In this document: positions 15,563 to 24,329 of the stretch, piece after piece
How the letters are laid out: the number at the start of each line of letters is the position of its first letter
Numbering within the stretch: position 1 is the first letter of the stretch
NCBI RefSeq assembly: GCF_000359605.1
Contig: NZ_APML01000020.1
Span: 1-35,943 of the forward strand
Direction of reading: 5' to 3'
Source of the DNA: Gracilibacillus halophilus YIM-C55.5
GTDB taxonomy: Bacteria; Bacillota; Bacilli; Bacillales; Amphibacillaceae
DNA length: 35,943 nt
Translations under genes and position numbers: made by a program
The notes under the pieces: model-generated
What the model saw: only the letters and a program-made list of their open reading frames with translations
Database searches by the model: none
What the model was told of the DNA's origin: nothing

Positions 15563-16798
15563 ATGATGAATATAAAAGAAACGATCATTTTTGCACCTGA
15601 AACATTTAACTTAGCTGAAACAACAAGATCAATAGAAGTCGCTAAAGAATGTTCACATGTTTTTCATTGCATTTTTATGGGATACTCGAAGAAATATTCA
15701 TACCTCATAGAAGAATCTAACTTCACTTTTATTCATCTAGAACCCCATCTCAGCGATAAACAAATCACTCAAATTATGAACGTTGATCAAATGAATGGAA
15801 TAAAACATCCTTTCACATACGAACATATAAAAGAACGTGTTCAAAATGAAAAAAGACTGATTAAAATTTACCAACCGGTGTCAATTGTTATTGGGACAAC
15901 ACTAAGTATGTTTATATCCTCACGTGTCTGTAACACCCCCTTAGTGTACATAAAACCCTTAGCTTATACTAGACCTTATTTCGAAGAAGGATACTTACCA
16001 TCACCTTTTACTTCAATGAACCTTCTCGCAGCAACCATCAAGAAATTATTTATATCAATCGCATTACGTATTACCTATAAACCTAAATCGTTTACTAAAG
16101 TAGCAAAAGAAGAAAATGTCTCACTACCTAAATATACAATTGACGCTTTAGATGCTGATTATAATCTTATCACCACAACTCCTGAAATCAGTCAGGTTTA
16201 TAATCTACCAGATCATTATCAATATATCGGTCCTGTCTATGCAAAATTAGATGTACCTATTCCAAAGTTCTTTGATCATCTACCAACTGATCAACCAATT
16301 ATATATTTCGCCATGGGTAGTTCAGGAAGTCCGAACATCATAGTAAAATTATTACATATACTAAGTGAATTAAAAGTAACAGTGGTTTGTCCGATGAAGC
16401 GAATGATAAAATCTCAACTTCATAAGCTATCTTTTAATGAAAATATTATTCTTTGTGACTTCCTACCCGCCCATAAAATAAGCAAATTTATTGATTTATC
16501 AATTATACATGGTGGTGAGGGAACAGTCCAAACCGCTTGTTTAACTGGTAAACCGTTCCTAGGATTTGGCTTACAACAAGAGCAAAGAGTCAATATCAAT
16601 CAATGTGTACGCTTTGGTAATGCACTCTCCTTTCGAAAAAAAGATTTTACTAAAGCTCGAATGGAACAATTGATAAACCATGCATTGTCCACTAGAACAA
16701 TCAAAGAGAAAGCATTAGAAATACAACAAGTACTTAAAGACATAAACGGTCCTGAGAATGCTGCAAAATTTTTAATCAAACATTTCACTGTAACTTAA
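15563..16798 (+). CDS. UDP-glycosyltransferase-like protein (GT1/MGT type)
   Basis: A 411-residue GT-B fold glycosyltransferase resembling the macrolide glycosyltransferase/YjiC group, which transfer sugar from a nucleotide sugar to small-molecule hydroxyls. The C-terminal donor domain shows FAMGSSGSPN at its start, a hydrophobic strand before DFLPAHKI, and the nucleotide-sugar motif HGGEGTVQTACLTGKP (His about residue 316; the usual form is HGGxGT), then a Gln/Glu pair in LQQEQRVN. It is the first gene of the operon and probably decorates the product, either to finish it or to mask it against self-harm. Two adjacent ATGs (15563, 15566) follow AAAGGA closely; the second gives better spacing. 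Acceptor and sugar are unknown. Confidence 0.85.
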   Translation: MMNIKETIIFAPETFNLAETTRSIEVAKECSHVFHCIFMGYSKKYSYLIEESNFTFIHLEPHLSDKQITQIMNVDQMNGIKHPFTYEHIKERVQNEKRLIKIYQPVSIVIGTTLSMFISSRVCNTPLVYIKPLAYTRPYFEEGYLPSPFTSMNLLAATIKKLFISIALRITYKPKSFTKVAKEENVSLPKYTIDALDADYNLITTTPEISQVYNLPDHYQYIGPVYAKLDVPIPKFFDHLPTDQPIIYFAMGSSGSPNIIVKLLHILSELKVTVVCPMKRMIKSQLHKLSFNENIILCDFLPAHKISKFIDLSIIHGGEGTVQTACLTGKPFLGFGLQQEQRVNINQCVRFGNALSFRKKDFTKARMEQLINHALSTRTIKEKALEIQQVLKDINGPENAAKFLIKHFTVT

Positions 16799-16813
16799 TG
16801 ATGGAGGTGCGTT

Positions 16814-18292
16814 ATGAGTAAATTATTTAAAACCGTTATGAATCATTTAGCAGAGATTACAGGTTACGACAAAACTGATATCAAACTACACGATTCGTTA
16901 GTAGACAATCTTGGTCTAGATTCGATGATGATTATGGATCTTCACAGATTGGTATTAAGTGACTTTCCTGAAGTGCAAGAGATTAATTTAGAAAAAATCT
17001 TTCAAAAAGATGATACGACTGTTGAAGAGGTAATGACTTACATTGAAACCAAACTTGATTTAGAGAACAATCAAGAATCCGATTCACTACTTAATCATTT
17101 CACAGAAATTATCGAGTTTAATGATTATTTTGAACAATTGGATAATGTTCCATACTTTCGTGAGAACTCGGGTATCGCTTCAAATAAAATTCTTATAAAT
17201 GAAGAAGAGAAAATTAATTACTCTACTTATAATTACTTAGGAATTAATGGGTCAAATGAAATCAATCAAAAAGTTATAGAAGCTATTTATCAATATGGTA
17301 CGAGTGTTTCGAGTAGTCGATTATTAAGTGGGGAGATTAAAACCCACAAAGAACTGGAAGATAAGCTTTCTAATTTTTTAGGTGTCGAAGATGCTCTCAT
17401 TCAAGTTGGCGGACATAGTACAAACGTTAATACAATCGGTAACATCGTAGGTCCAGAAGATTTAATTCTGCATGATGCATTAGCGCATAACAGCATTATC
17501 CAAGGATCAGTCCTTTCCAATGCGAAAAGAAAACCTTTTAAACATAACAATATGAGTCATTTAGAAAGTGAACTTCTAAAATTAAGACCTAAGTTTAGAC
17601 GAGTATTAATTGTCGTAGAAGGTGTTTACAGTATGGATGGAGACACCTGTCATTTACCGGAATTAATTCGTTTAAAAGAAAAATATAATGCTATCTTAAT
17701 GGTAGATGAAGCACACTCAATCGGAACTATCGGAAAGAACGGAAGAGGAATTACGAGCTATTTCAATATTAATCCTAATTCAGTAGATATTTTAATGGGG
17801 ACATTAAGTAAATCACTTAATAGTTGTGGTGGTTATATTGCCGGCTGTAAAAACTTTATTAGGTTCCTCAGATATAATTCGCCAGGTTTTATTTTTAGTG
17901 TAGGAATGACACCAGCAAACACTGCTGCGGCATTCGCATCATTAGAAATTTGTGAACGTGAAGATAATCTTTTTATACAGTTAAAAGAAAATCATACTTA
18001 TTTTTTAAACGAACTAAAGAAGCTTGGAGTCGATACAGGTAATAGTTATGATACTCCCATTGTCCCTATGATTATCGGAAATTCTGATGAAACGCTGATG
18101 TTTTCTGAAATACTCTATAAGAATGGTATTAATGCAATGCCAATTGTATATCCTGCGGTAAAAGAAAGTGAAGCTAGGATTCGATTTTTTATTTCAGCCG
18201 CTCACACGAAAGAAGATCTTAATCAAACATTATCTGTTATTAAAGAAAGACTTGTGAATAAGGAATTAATGATGACTGCTACATCCCAATAA
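16814..18292 (+). CDS. ACP-alpha-oxoamine synthase fusion protein
   Basis: A 492-residue two-domain enzyme. Residues 1-80 are an acyl carrier protein with phosphopantetheine site Ser37 in LGLDSMMIM. Residues about 95-490 are a PLP-dependent alpha-oxoamine synthase (BioF, KBL, ALAS, serine palmitoyltransferase family): GGHSTNVN (His201), HDALAHNS, DEAHSIGTIG (Asp298, His301) and the PLP lysine Lys333 in TLSKSLNSCGG. These enzymes condense an acyl thioester with an amino acid and lose CO2, giving an alpha-amino ketone. Fusion to an ACP means the acyl group is delivered in cis; PigH of prodigiosin synthesis has the same logic with two ACPs. The ketosynthase and PPTase needed to charge it are in the same operon. 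GGAGGTG precedes the ATG. Confidence 0.93.
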   Translation: MSKLFKTVMNHLAEITGYDKTDIKLHDSLVDNLGLDSMMIMDLHRLVLSDFPEVQEINLEKIFQKDDTTVEEVMTYIETKLDLENNQESDSLLNHFTEIIEFNDYFEQLDNVPYFRENSGIASNKILINEEEKINYSTYNYLGINGSNEINQKVIEAIYQYGTSVSSSRLLSGEIKTHKELEDKLSNFLGVEDALIQVGGHSTNVNTIGNIVGPEDLILHDALAHNSIIQGSVLSNAKRKPFKHNNMSHLESELLKLRPKFRRVLIVVEGVYSMDGDTCHLPELIRLKEKYNAILMVDEAHSIGTIGKNGRGITSYFNINPNSVDILMGTLSKSLNSCGGYIAGCKNFIRFLRYNSPGFIFSVGMTPANTAAAFASLEICEREDNLFIQLKENHTYFLNELKKLGVDTGNSYDTPIVPMIIGNSDETLMFSEILYKNGINAMPIVYPAVKESEARIRFFISAAHTKEDLNQTLSVIKERLVNKELMMTATSQ

Positions 18293-18351
18293 AGCAAAAT
18301 GAATCAGAACATTCTAAACTTTTTGCAGTATAAATATGAATGGAGGCCATG

Positions 18352-19584
18352 ATGGAATACGAGTTACTTTTAGATCAATCAAAATCATATTCTGAGGATA
18401 AAACAAATAATTCCCTTGAAAATTCCTTACGAATAAAATTGTTAGTGAGGGCCTCTGAAATACTTGGAATAAGAGATACCCCACTATTTCAATTACTTTT
18501 GTTTTCAAAGGTTAAAAATTATATAAGGTTTATCGTGTTAAGAAAAATATATGAAATGTTTCCTGATGTCCTAAACATAAAACAAGAAAATAAACATGAA
18601 AATATCTTCAATTCTTTTATGGAACTTGGAATCCAACTTGATATGATCACGCTCAATACGTACACTTACTCTTTAAATGAGAATTATTTACTGAAGGAGA
18701 AAGCCAGACATAATGTCATTCATTATGAATATCAAAATGATAATCAAGCAATAAATGAGATTCTTCATGATTATCATTTTATAGAAGATGCTATCAATGC
18801 TAGTTCCAATCAAACGCTAAGTAAAATAATGAAGAAAAAAGACTATGTATATATAAAAGAAGTTTTAAAATATATACAAGAAATCAATCAATTAGATTTT
18901 CATCAACAAATCTCTCCGAGTTTCTCTGAAGACTTTTACACCGATCTCGGTGAATTGGCATTCAACATCTATACAAAAGACAATTATCAATCGTTCATCT
19001 CGCAAAAACAATATTCTTCTATTTTAGACATCGGCTGTGGTAATGGTAATTACATCGATGTTCATCTAAATGACGGCATTCCAAACATTGTAGGTGTAGA
19101 GAGGCAAGAGAGAGTATTTGAGAAATTAAAAACCAAATATAAAGCTAACTCAAATATTGTAATCTATAACGATGACATAATGAATCTTTCTTTTCATGAA
19201 AAATTTGACATGATTAATATGAGTTACATGCTTTTTTATCTCACCGAAGACGAAAAAGAAAACCTTTTTATGAAGCTGAAACACATATTGAATAATGAGG
19301 GTGCAATCATTATTTGTCAGTATTATCCTGATTTTGAAATTTACCAAGAACTCATCGCTAAACATAATAAAAGTTGGGATTTTATATCTCGGTTTAAATA
19401 TGATATTTGCAATAGTATTCTCCGAGCTGAAGTTGTTTTAAATAATATGCTCGTTGATTTTGAAAAAGCGGAACAATGGGATCCATTTCTGAATTTGCTG
19501 GATAACTGTGGCTTTGAAGTAAGTGAAATATCACCGGCTGATGATAATTATTATTCATATTTTATTACAATCAAACATAAATAG
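18352..19584 (+). CDS. SAM-dependent methyltransferase with unrecognised N-terminal domain
   Basis: A 410-residue protein. The C-terminal half is a class I methyltransferase: motif I LDIGCGNGNY (about 224-233), acidic strand 2 end VGVERQ, motif II region YNDDIMNL, then FDMINMSYMLFYL and a late strand GAIIICQYYPD. The N-terminal 200 residues are helical and AT-rich in sequence, with no motif I recognise; the region may dimerise, bind the acceptor, or dock to the ACP. Within the operon it is the best candidate for O-, N- or C-methylation of the condensation product. Start: ATG at 18352 is five bases after GGAGG; ATGs at 18340 and 18349 overlap or crowd that site. Methyltransferase call is firm, target unknown. 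Confidence 0.85.
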   Translation: MEYELLLDQSKSYSEDKTNNSLENSLRIKLLVRASEILGIRDTPLFQLLLFSKVKNYIRFIVLRKIYEMFPDVLNIKQENKHENIFNSFMELGIQLDMITLNTYTYSLNENYLLKEKARHNVIHYEYQNDNQAINEILHDYHFIEDAINASSNQTLSKIMKKKDYVYIKEVLKYIQEINQLDFHQQISPSFSEDFYTDLGELAFNIYTKDNYQSFISQKQYSSILDIGCGNGNYIDVHLNDGIPNIVGVERQERVFEKLKTKYKANSNIVIYNDDIMNLSFHEKFDMINMSYMLFYLTEDEKENLFMKLKHILNNEGAIIICQYYPDFEIYQELIAKHNKSWDFISRFKYDICNSILRAEVVLNNMLVDFEKAEQWDPFLNLLDNCGFEVSEISPADDNYYSYFITIKHK

Positions 19585-19594
19585 GGGGACGAAC

Positions 19595-20284
19595 ATGATA
19601 AAGAGTTCAAACATAACGAAAGTTTTTAATAAAAACAAACAGAATGAATTAAAAGTGTTGAACGGAATTGATATCGATATAGCGGAAGGCGAATTTTGTA
19701 CGATTATTGGAAAATCCGGTTCTGGTAAAACGACATTACTAAAATGTCTATCAGGTTTAGAAAAGATTACTTCAGGTGAAATCGAAGTGAATCATAAAAA
19801 TGTAGTTCACCTAGACAAAAAAGAAGTCAATGCTTTTCGTAAATCAGACATAGCCTTCGTATTTCAAGAGTATAACCTCATTGATGACCTTACGCTACAT
19901 GAAAATATTTACTTAGAACACGAGGAAAGTGACGAAATTGAAGACCTCATAGACGAGTGGGATCTTCGTAAAGCTATACATTTATTCCCTAGTCAATGTT
20001 CTGGTGGCCAACAACAAAAAGCCGCTATACTAAGGGCCTTAGCAAAAAAAGCCAAAATACTCTTCTGCGATGAACCGACAGGAGCACTTGATGGCAAATC
20101 ATCACAAGAAGTTTTATCAGTATTACAAAAGCTCCAACTGAAAAACCAAACAACGATCGTCCTTATAACACATAACGAACAAATAACAAAAATTTCTACA
20201 CGAATTATTACGGTTCATGATGGTAATAAAATAGATGAAGTGATCAATTCTAATGTTGAGTTAGTGGAGAAATTAGCATGGTAA
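19595..20284 (+). CDS. ABC transporter ATP-binding protein of the biosynthetic operon
   Basis: A 229-residue MacB/LolD-type ATPase: Walker A GKSGSGKTT, Q-loop FQEYNLIDDLTLHENI, signature CSGGQQQKAAILRALA, Walker B ILFCDEPTGALD, switch His in LITHNEQ. The signature begins with Cys instead of Leu, a mild variant. It starts ten bases after the methyltransferase stop with AGGGGGA five bases before the ATG; the frame is open further upstream but inside the methyltransferase. Its end overlaps the permease start (20278-20284), so the two form one transporter, likely exporting or protecting against the product. Confidence 0.92.
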   Translation: MIKSSNITKVFNKNKQNELKVLNGIDIDIAEGEFCTIIGKSGSGKTTLLKCLSGLEKITSGEIEVNHKNVVHLDKKEVNAFRKSDIAFVFQEYNLIDDLTLHENIYLEHEESDEIEDLIDEWDLRKAIHLFPSQCSGGQQQKAAILRALAKKAKILFCDEPTGALDGKSSQEVLSVLQKLQLKNQTTIVLITHNEQITKISTRIITVHDGNKIDEVINSNVELVEKLAW

Positions 20285-22428
20285 ATAAACAAATTGAAAA
20301 GAAGTTTAGGAAACGTTCCATACGTCGATTCATCTCAAATAAATTAAAGCTACTCGTGATATTTTTAATTGTGTTTGCAACAACTGGAATATTTATTAGT
20401 TTTTTTGTGGGAACGAGTAGTGTCTTAACTTCTGTTGAAACATTCTACAGTGAATATAATGTAGAAGACGGTACTTTTAGAACTAGTAATGAGATAGATA
20501 ACGATGATGATATTAATGTAGAGAAAATGAAATATAGCGAAGTTCGTAAAGCCGCATACACCATGAGAGTCTTTCAATTAAGAGAAAAAATAAATAAATA
20601 TCAAGTGACAAGTGGCACCGATATACAGAATAATAATGAAATCCTAGTGGATAAGAACTTTCTACATGCAAATGATTTGAACCTAGAGGATACAATAAAC
20701 ATGAACGGTGTACGTGTAGAAATTGTGGGTACCGCTATTTCGCCTGACTATATTACCACGAAAAATAGCAATCTTGTTCTCCAAGCAAATGCCGATGCTT
20801 TTGGAATTGCTTTCGTAAATAAAGAAACGTTCGACAATCTATTTGGAGATCTTTTCTCTTCATATTACGCATATACAAGTGATTTAAATGTACAAGAAAT
20901 TTCAAATATTGTAGACCCCGTTCACATAAGCAACGCTGAAAATAATACGAGAATACAGCAAGTTATTGGAGATGCAGAGGCACCTAGAGATCTTGCTTTA
21001 TTACTTACTTGTTTACTTTACTTAATTGTAGCTGTCCTTTTAAGTGTATATCATTTCGAGGTAGCAAAAAAAGAAAAAACTAACCTAGACATATTTAAAA
21101 AATTGGGATTTAGTAAACGAATTTTGTTCAAACATTATTTAACCGAGACGAATCTAACCCTTCTAATAGCATGGTTAGTTGGTTCTGTCATCGGACTATT
21201 CGCAATTAACACAATAAAGGAAATGAATAGCCAAATCTATAATTATCCTTTACTTGAAACGAATTACGTATTATTAGCTTTATGTTTACTATTTTCTTTA
21301 GCGATTGTTCTACTTATCAATTGTACCTTAGTCTATCGATTCTATGTAAAGTCAACAAATCAAACAGTTCATACAAAAATAAAAGGACAAAAGAAAACCA
21401 ACAGTTTTAAACTTTTTTCTTTTCCTTATCAATACCGTATAAAAAGAATGAATCGAAATAAGAAAGAAATGCTATTGTTTGTTGTCTTGATCTTCTTTGT
21501 AGGCTTGCTCATTAATTTTTCTTTTTTATTAAAAGACTCTGTAACCAAATATGTAGACGATCTAGCGGTCGAAAACACCTTTAAAGAAGTCCTATTTACT
21601 AATCCTTTATGGGAAGAAGAAACTATGAAAGGAGAAGATTTTAAGTTATATAACTTATACGATGAAAATGGGGTCACCCAGAATGTATACGTTATTCAGT
21701 CAAATTCTGACTATTATGCGTATAATCTTGACTTAGAAGATGGAGATATCATTATTACTCAAGCGTTCGCTAATAAGTATAACAAAAACGTCGGAGATCC
21801 TATCATTTTAAAGGATATAATAAATAAGGAAGAGTATCGTTTCACAGTCGATAAGATTAATGATGTAACAACAGTAAGTACGATTTATTTAGTATCTGAT
21901 CATGGCAACTTTTTTGAAAAAGAGACCTATTACACACCTGCTATCAGTTTATCGGATTCATATGATGGGTTAAAAGACGAAGGAATTGAAGCAACCTTAA
22001 CAAGAAATGAGATCATCACTTCTGGTGAAAACATATTAGAAGTTATAAATAAACAAATCACACTTATACTAGCGCTTGCAATCATTTTACAAGTTGCACT
22101 ACTTTATTCACTGCTAGAATTTACATTCCAGAATAGTATTCGTTCGATGAAGACTTTAAAATTACAAGGTTATTCAACAAGAGATTTAATGACGATGCAT
22201 TTTGCTTTTAGTGTACCAATTGCTGTTATTTGTGTAATTAGTTCATACCTCGTTTCTCGATCAGTCGCTAGGGTATTCTTTGACCAAATCATGTTTGACT
22301 TTGTGAACTACGTCAAAGTGACCAATAACCTATTTATTATACTTACAAGTAACGGAATGATCGTAGCAATATTTGTATTCCTTCTGTTCCGAGTAAGATC
22401 AAAAATAAACACTATTGAAAAAAGGTAG
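20278..22428 (+). CDS. FtsX-family ABC transporter permease of the biosynthetic operon
   Basis: A 716-residue permease with a first helix at about 24-44, an extracellular domain to about 235, a three-helix FtsX unit (about 238-355), another helix near 398-418, a second extracellular domain (about 420-590), and a final FtsX unit (about 595-710). The cytoplasmic FtsX loops are present (LDIFKKLGFSKRILFKHY; MKTLKLQGYSTRDLMTMHF). It pairs with the overlapping upstream ATPase. Transporters of this build often expel or detoxify amphipathic antibiotics in Firmicutes, so it serves as exporter or self-resistance. It is only distantly similar to the FtsX permease at 4-6.6 kb, so it is not a recent duplicate. 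Confidence 0.88.
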   Translation: MVNKQIEKKFRKRSIRRFISNKLKLLVIFLIVFATTGIFISFFVGTSSVLTSVETFYSEYNVEDGTFRTSNEIDNDDDINVEKMKYSEVRKAAYTMRVFQLREKINKYQVTSGTDIQNNNEILVDKNFLHANDLNLEDTINMNGVRVEIVGTAISPDYITTKNSNLVLQANADAFGIAFVNKETFDNLFGDLFSSYYAYTSDLNVQEISNIVDPVHISNAENNTRIQQVIGDAEAPRDLALLLTCLLYLIVAVLLSVYHFEVAKKEKTNLDIFKKLGFSKRILFKHYLTETNLTLLIAWLVGSVIGLFAINTIKEMNSQIYNYPLLETNYVLLALCLLFSLAIVLLINCTLVYRFYVKSTNQTVHTKIKGQKKTNSFKLFSFPYQYRIKRMNRNKKEMLLFVVLIFFVGLLINFSFLLKDSVTKYVDDLAVENTFKEVLFTNPLWEEETMKGEDFKLYNLYDENGVTQNVYVIQSNSDYYAYNLDLEDGDIIITQAFANKYNKNVGDPIILKDIINKEEYRFTVDKINDVTTVSTIYLVSDHGNFFEKETYYTPAISLSDSYDGLKDEGIEATLTRNEIITSGENILEVINKQITLILALAIILQVALLYSLLEFTFQNSIRSMKTLKLQGYSTRDLMTMHFAFSVPIAVICVISSYLVSRSVARVFFDQIMFDFVNYVKVTNNLFIILTSNGMIVAIFVFLLFRVRSKINTIEKR

Positions 22429-22435
22429 GGAAATT

Positions 22436-23650
22436 ATGAATAGAGTCGTAGTAACAGGAATCGGTATAGTCTCTCCAAACGGCATAACAAGAGAATTGAC
22501 GTGGGAAAGTATTGTGAATCTCGAACGCGGTATCAAACCGTCTTCGCATGATAATACAAATTTTTCCGGTAAAGTAGATGATAATTTTAACGAAGAACTT
22601 ACCTCAAAAGATAAACGTTATATGGATCGTTGTACACAAATGGCTTTGATTGCATCTAGAGAAGCTGTTCGTAATGCGAATTTAGAAATAAATGAAGGTA
22701 ACTGTGAGCATATTTCTGTATTCGTTGGAAGTTCAGTGGGAGGAATTGGGGCATTAGCAGATGAATTTGGTGCTGCAGCAGTGCATGGTGTTGACCAAAT
22801 GACAATGCTTGTCATCCCCAGAAACCTAATCAACATGATCACAGCAAATATTAGCATCGATCTAGGTATAAAGGGGGAATCGTTAGCTTACTCACTTGCT
22901 TGCGCTTCTGGAACAGTAGCTATTGGTGAAGCTTTTAAAAAAATAAAAAATGGTGATCAAAAGGTGATTGTAGCTGGTGGAGTAGATGCTTGTGTTATTC
23001 CACAAGTCATAGAAGCGTTCAGAAAGTTAAGAGCATTAACAAGCGCAAAATCAGTAGAAAAAGCAAGCATACCATTTTCAAAAGAAAGAACTGGGTTTGT
23101 CATAAGTGAAGGAACCGCATTTCTCGTCTTAGAAGAGTTAGAACACGCTAAACAACGTGGCGTAGATATTTATTGTGAACTAGATGGCTATGGGGGCTCC
23201 TCTGATGCATATTCGTTATTAGCCCCCCATTTAACAGGTATTACGAAATGTATGGAGAATGCAATTGCAGATGCAAATTGTAATTTTGAAGAAATCGAGT
23301 ATATCAATGCTCACGGGACATCTACAAAGTTAAATGATCTCTATGAATCAAAGGCAATAAAAAATTTATTCAGTCATGACCCTGTTGTAGCTTCAACTAA
23401 AGCCATTCATGGTCATTCTTTAGGCGGGGTAGGAGCAATAGAAACGGCATTATGTGCAATGATGATAAAAAGAAGAGTTCTTATCCCTACAATTAATGTA
23501 TCTAAAGAGGATGTAGATGAGGAAATTGAAACGAATCTTCTTTTAGCAAAAATTACTCCTTATCAAGGTGGAAAAGTCCTTACGAATTCTTTTGCATTTG
23601 GTGGACATAATGCTTCACTTCTTTTGTCAAATTATAAGGAAGAGATATGA
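22436..23650 (+). CDS. FabF-like beta-ketoacyl synthase
   Basis: A 404-residue stand-alone ketosynthase of the KAS II type. The active-site triad is intact: Cys156 in LACASGTVA, His293 in NAHGTSTKLN, Lys322 and His327 in STKAIHGHSLGG. So it is a working condensing enzyme, not a chain-length factor. The second His motif reads GHSLGGVG rather than the usual GHxxGAAG. Expected role: join a starter acyl group to malonyl carried on the fused ACP, producing the beta-ketoacyl thioester for the oxoamine synthase. No ketoreductase accompanies it, so the keto group should remain. Start: ATG at 22436 after AAGGTAGGG; the longer in-frame TTG lies inside the permease gene. It ends with an ATGA overlap onto the PPTase gene. 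Confidence 0.93.
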   Translation: MNRVVVTGIGIVSPNGITRELTWESIVNLERGIKPSSHDNTNFSGKVDDNFNEELTSKDKRYMDRCTQMALIASREAVRNANLEINEGNCEHISVFVGSSVGGIGALADEFGAAAVHGVDQMTMLVIPRNLINMITANISIDLGIKGESLAYSLACASGTVAIGEAFKKIKNGDQKVIVAGGVDACVIPQVIEAFRKLRALTSAKSVEKASIPFSKERTGFVISEGTAFLVLEELEHAKQRGVDIYCELDGYGGSSDAYSLLAPHLTGITKCMENAIADANCNFEEIEYINAHGTSTKLNDLYESKAIKNLFSHDPVVASTKAIHGHSLGGVGAIETALCAMMIKRRVLIPTINVSKEDVDEEIETNLLLAKITPYQGGKVLTNSFAFGGHNASLLLSNYKEEI

Positions 23651-24312
23651 ATATTTATTTTATAAAAATTCATGATATTTATTCTCTTTCAAAGGATATG
23701 TTAACCCATCATGCTAATAAGAAACTAAATACAACAACACATCCATCTCGGATCCATCAAATTATTTTCAGTGATTTGCTAGTACAGTATGCTTTGTATA
23801 AAAATCAAGGACATAAAAAACCATTGAATATAACGTATAATATAAATGGGAAGCCTCTTATATCAACACATTCCTTTAATGTTTCCAATTGCAAAGAATG
23901 GGTAATGTGTGCTTATAACGATAACGGAGAGATAGGAGTTGATATAGAACGTTATAAACCATTTAACCTAGGCTTAGCTAAATATTTCTATACAAATGAT
24001 GAAGTGAAAAAGATGATGTCTTTAAAAGCTGATAGTAAAGATACATATTTTATAGACACTTGGACATTTAAGGAAAGTTATGTGAAATGTAAAGGGGGAA
24101 AAATTCTTGATATAAAAAATGAGATTAACACACCCTTCACATATTCTTATTTTGTTAAGTCAAAAACAAAAATCCATGGCGAATCTTTATACTTTATACG
24201 TGGATTTATTGAAGATTACGGCTGGTGTTTAATCAGCACCGAAAATTTCCATCGGTTTCGGATTCAAATCGTTAATTATGAAGAACTGATTCAAACTCTA
24301 CATCAGAATTGA
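23647..24312 (+). CDS. Sfp-type 4'-phosphopantetheinyl transferase
   Basis: A 221-residue PPTase that moves the phosphopantetheine arm of CoA onto carrier-protein serines. Both core motifs are present: GVDIE (Asp99, Glu101; metal and CoA binding) and WTFKESYVK (Glu143, Lys147). Length suits the two-lobed Sfp group rather than the small AcpS of fatty-acid synthesis. It overlaps the ketosynthase by ATGA (23647-23650), so it is co-produced with it. The only carrier protein in the operon is the N-terminal domain of the oxoamine synthase, its obvious target. In the prodigiosin pathway PigL has the same task. Confidence 0.92.
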   Translation: MNIYFIKIHDIYSLSKDMLTHHANKKLNTTTHPSRIHQIIFSDLLVQYALYKNQGHKKPLNITYNINGKPLISTHSFNVSNCKEWVMCAYNDNGEIGVDIERYKPFNLGLAKYFYTNDEVKKMMSLKADSKDTYFIDTWTFKESYVKCKGGKILDIKNEINTPFTYSYFVKSKTKIHGESLYFIRGFIEDYGWCLISTENFHRFRIQIVNYEELIQTLHQN

Positions 24313-24329
24313 TGGGAGGAAAGAGTAGA

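Noticed and set aside
16814..18292. Biotin synthesis enzyme BioF
   Set aside because: The N-terminal ACP fusion and absence of other bio genes speak against it; the neighbours are export and decoration genes.
22436..23650. Chain-length factor (inactive ketosynthase partner)
   Set aside because: The active-site Cys and both His are present, and no second ketosynthase exists in the operon.
16814..24312. Nonribosomal peptide synthetase or full polyketide synthase cluster
   Set aside because: No adenylation, condensation, acyltransferase or thioesterase domains; only one carrier domain and one ketosynthase.
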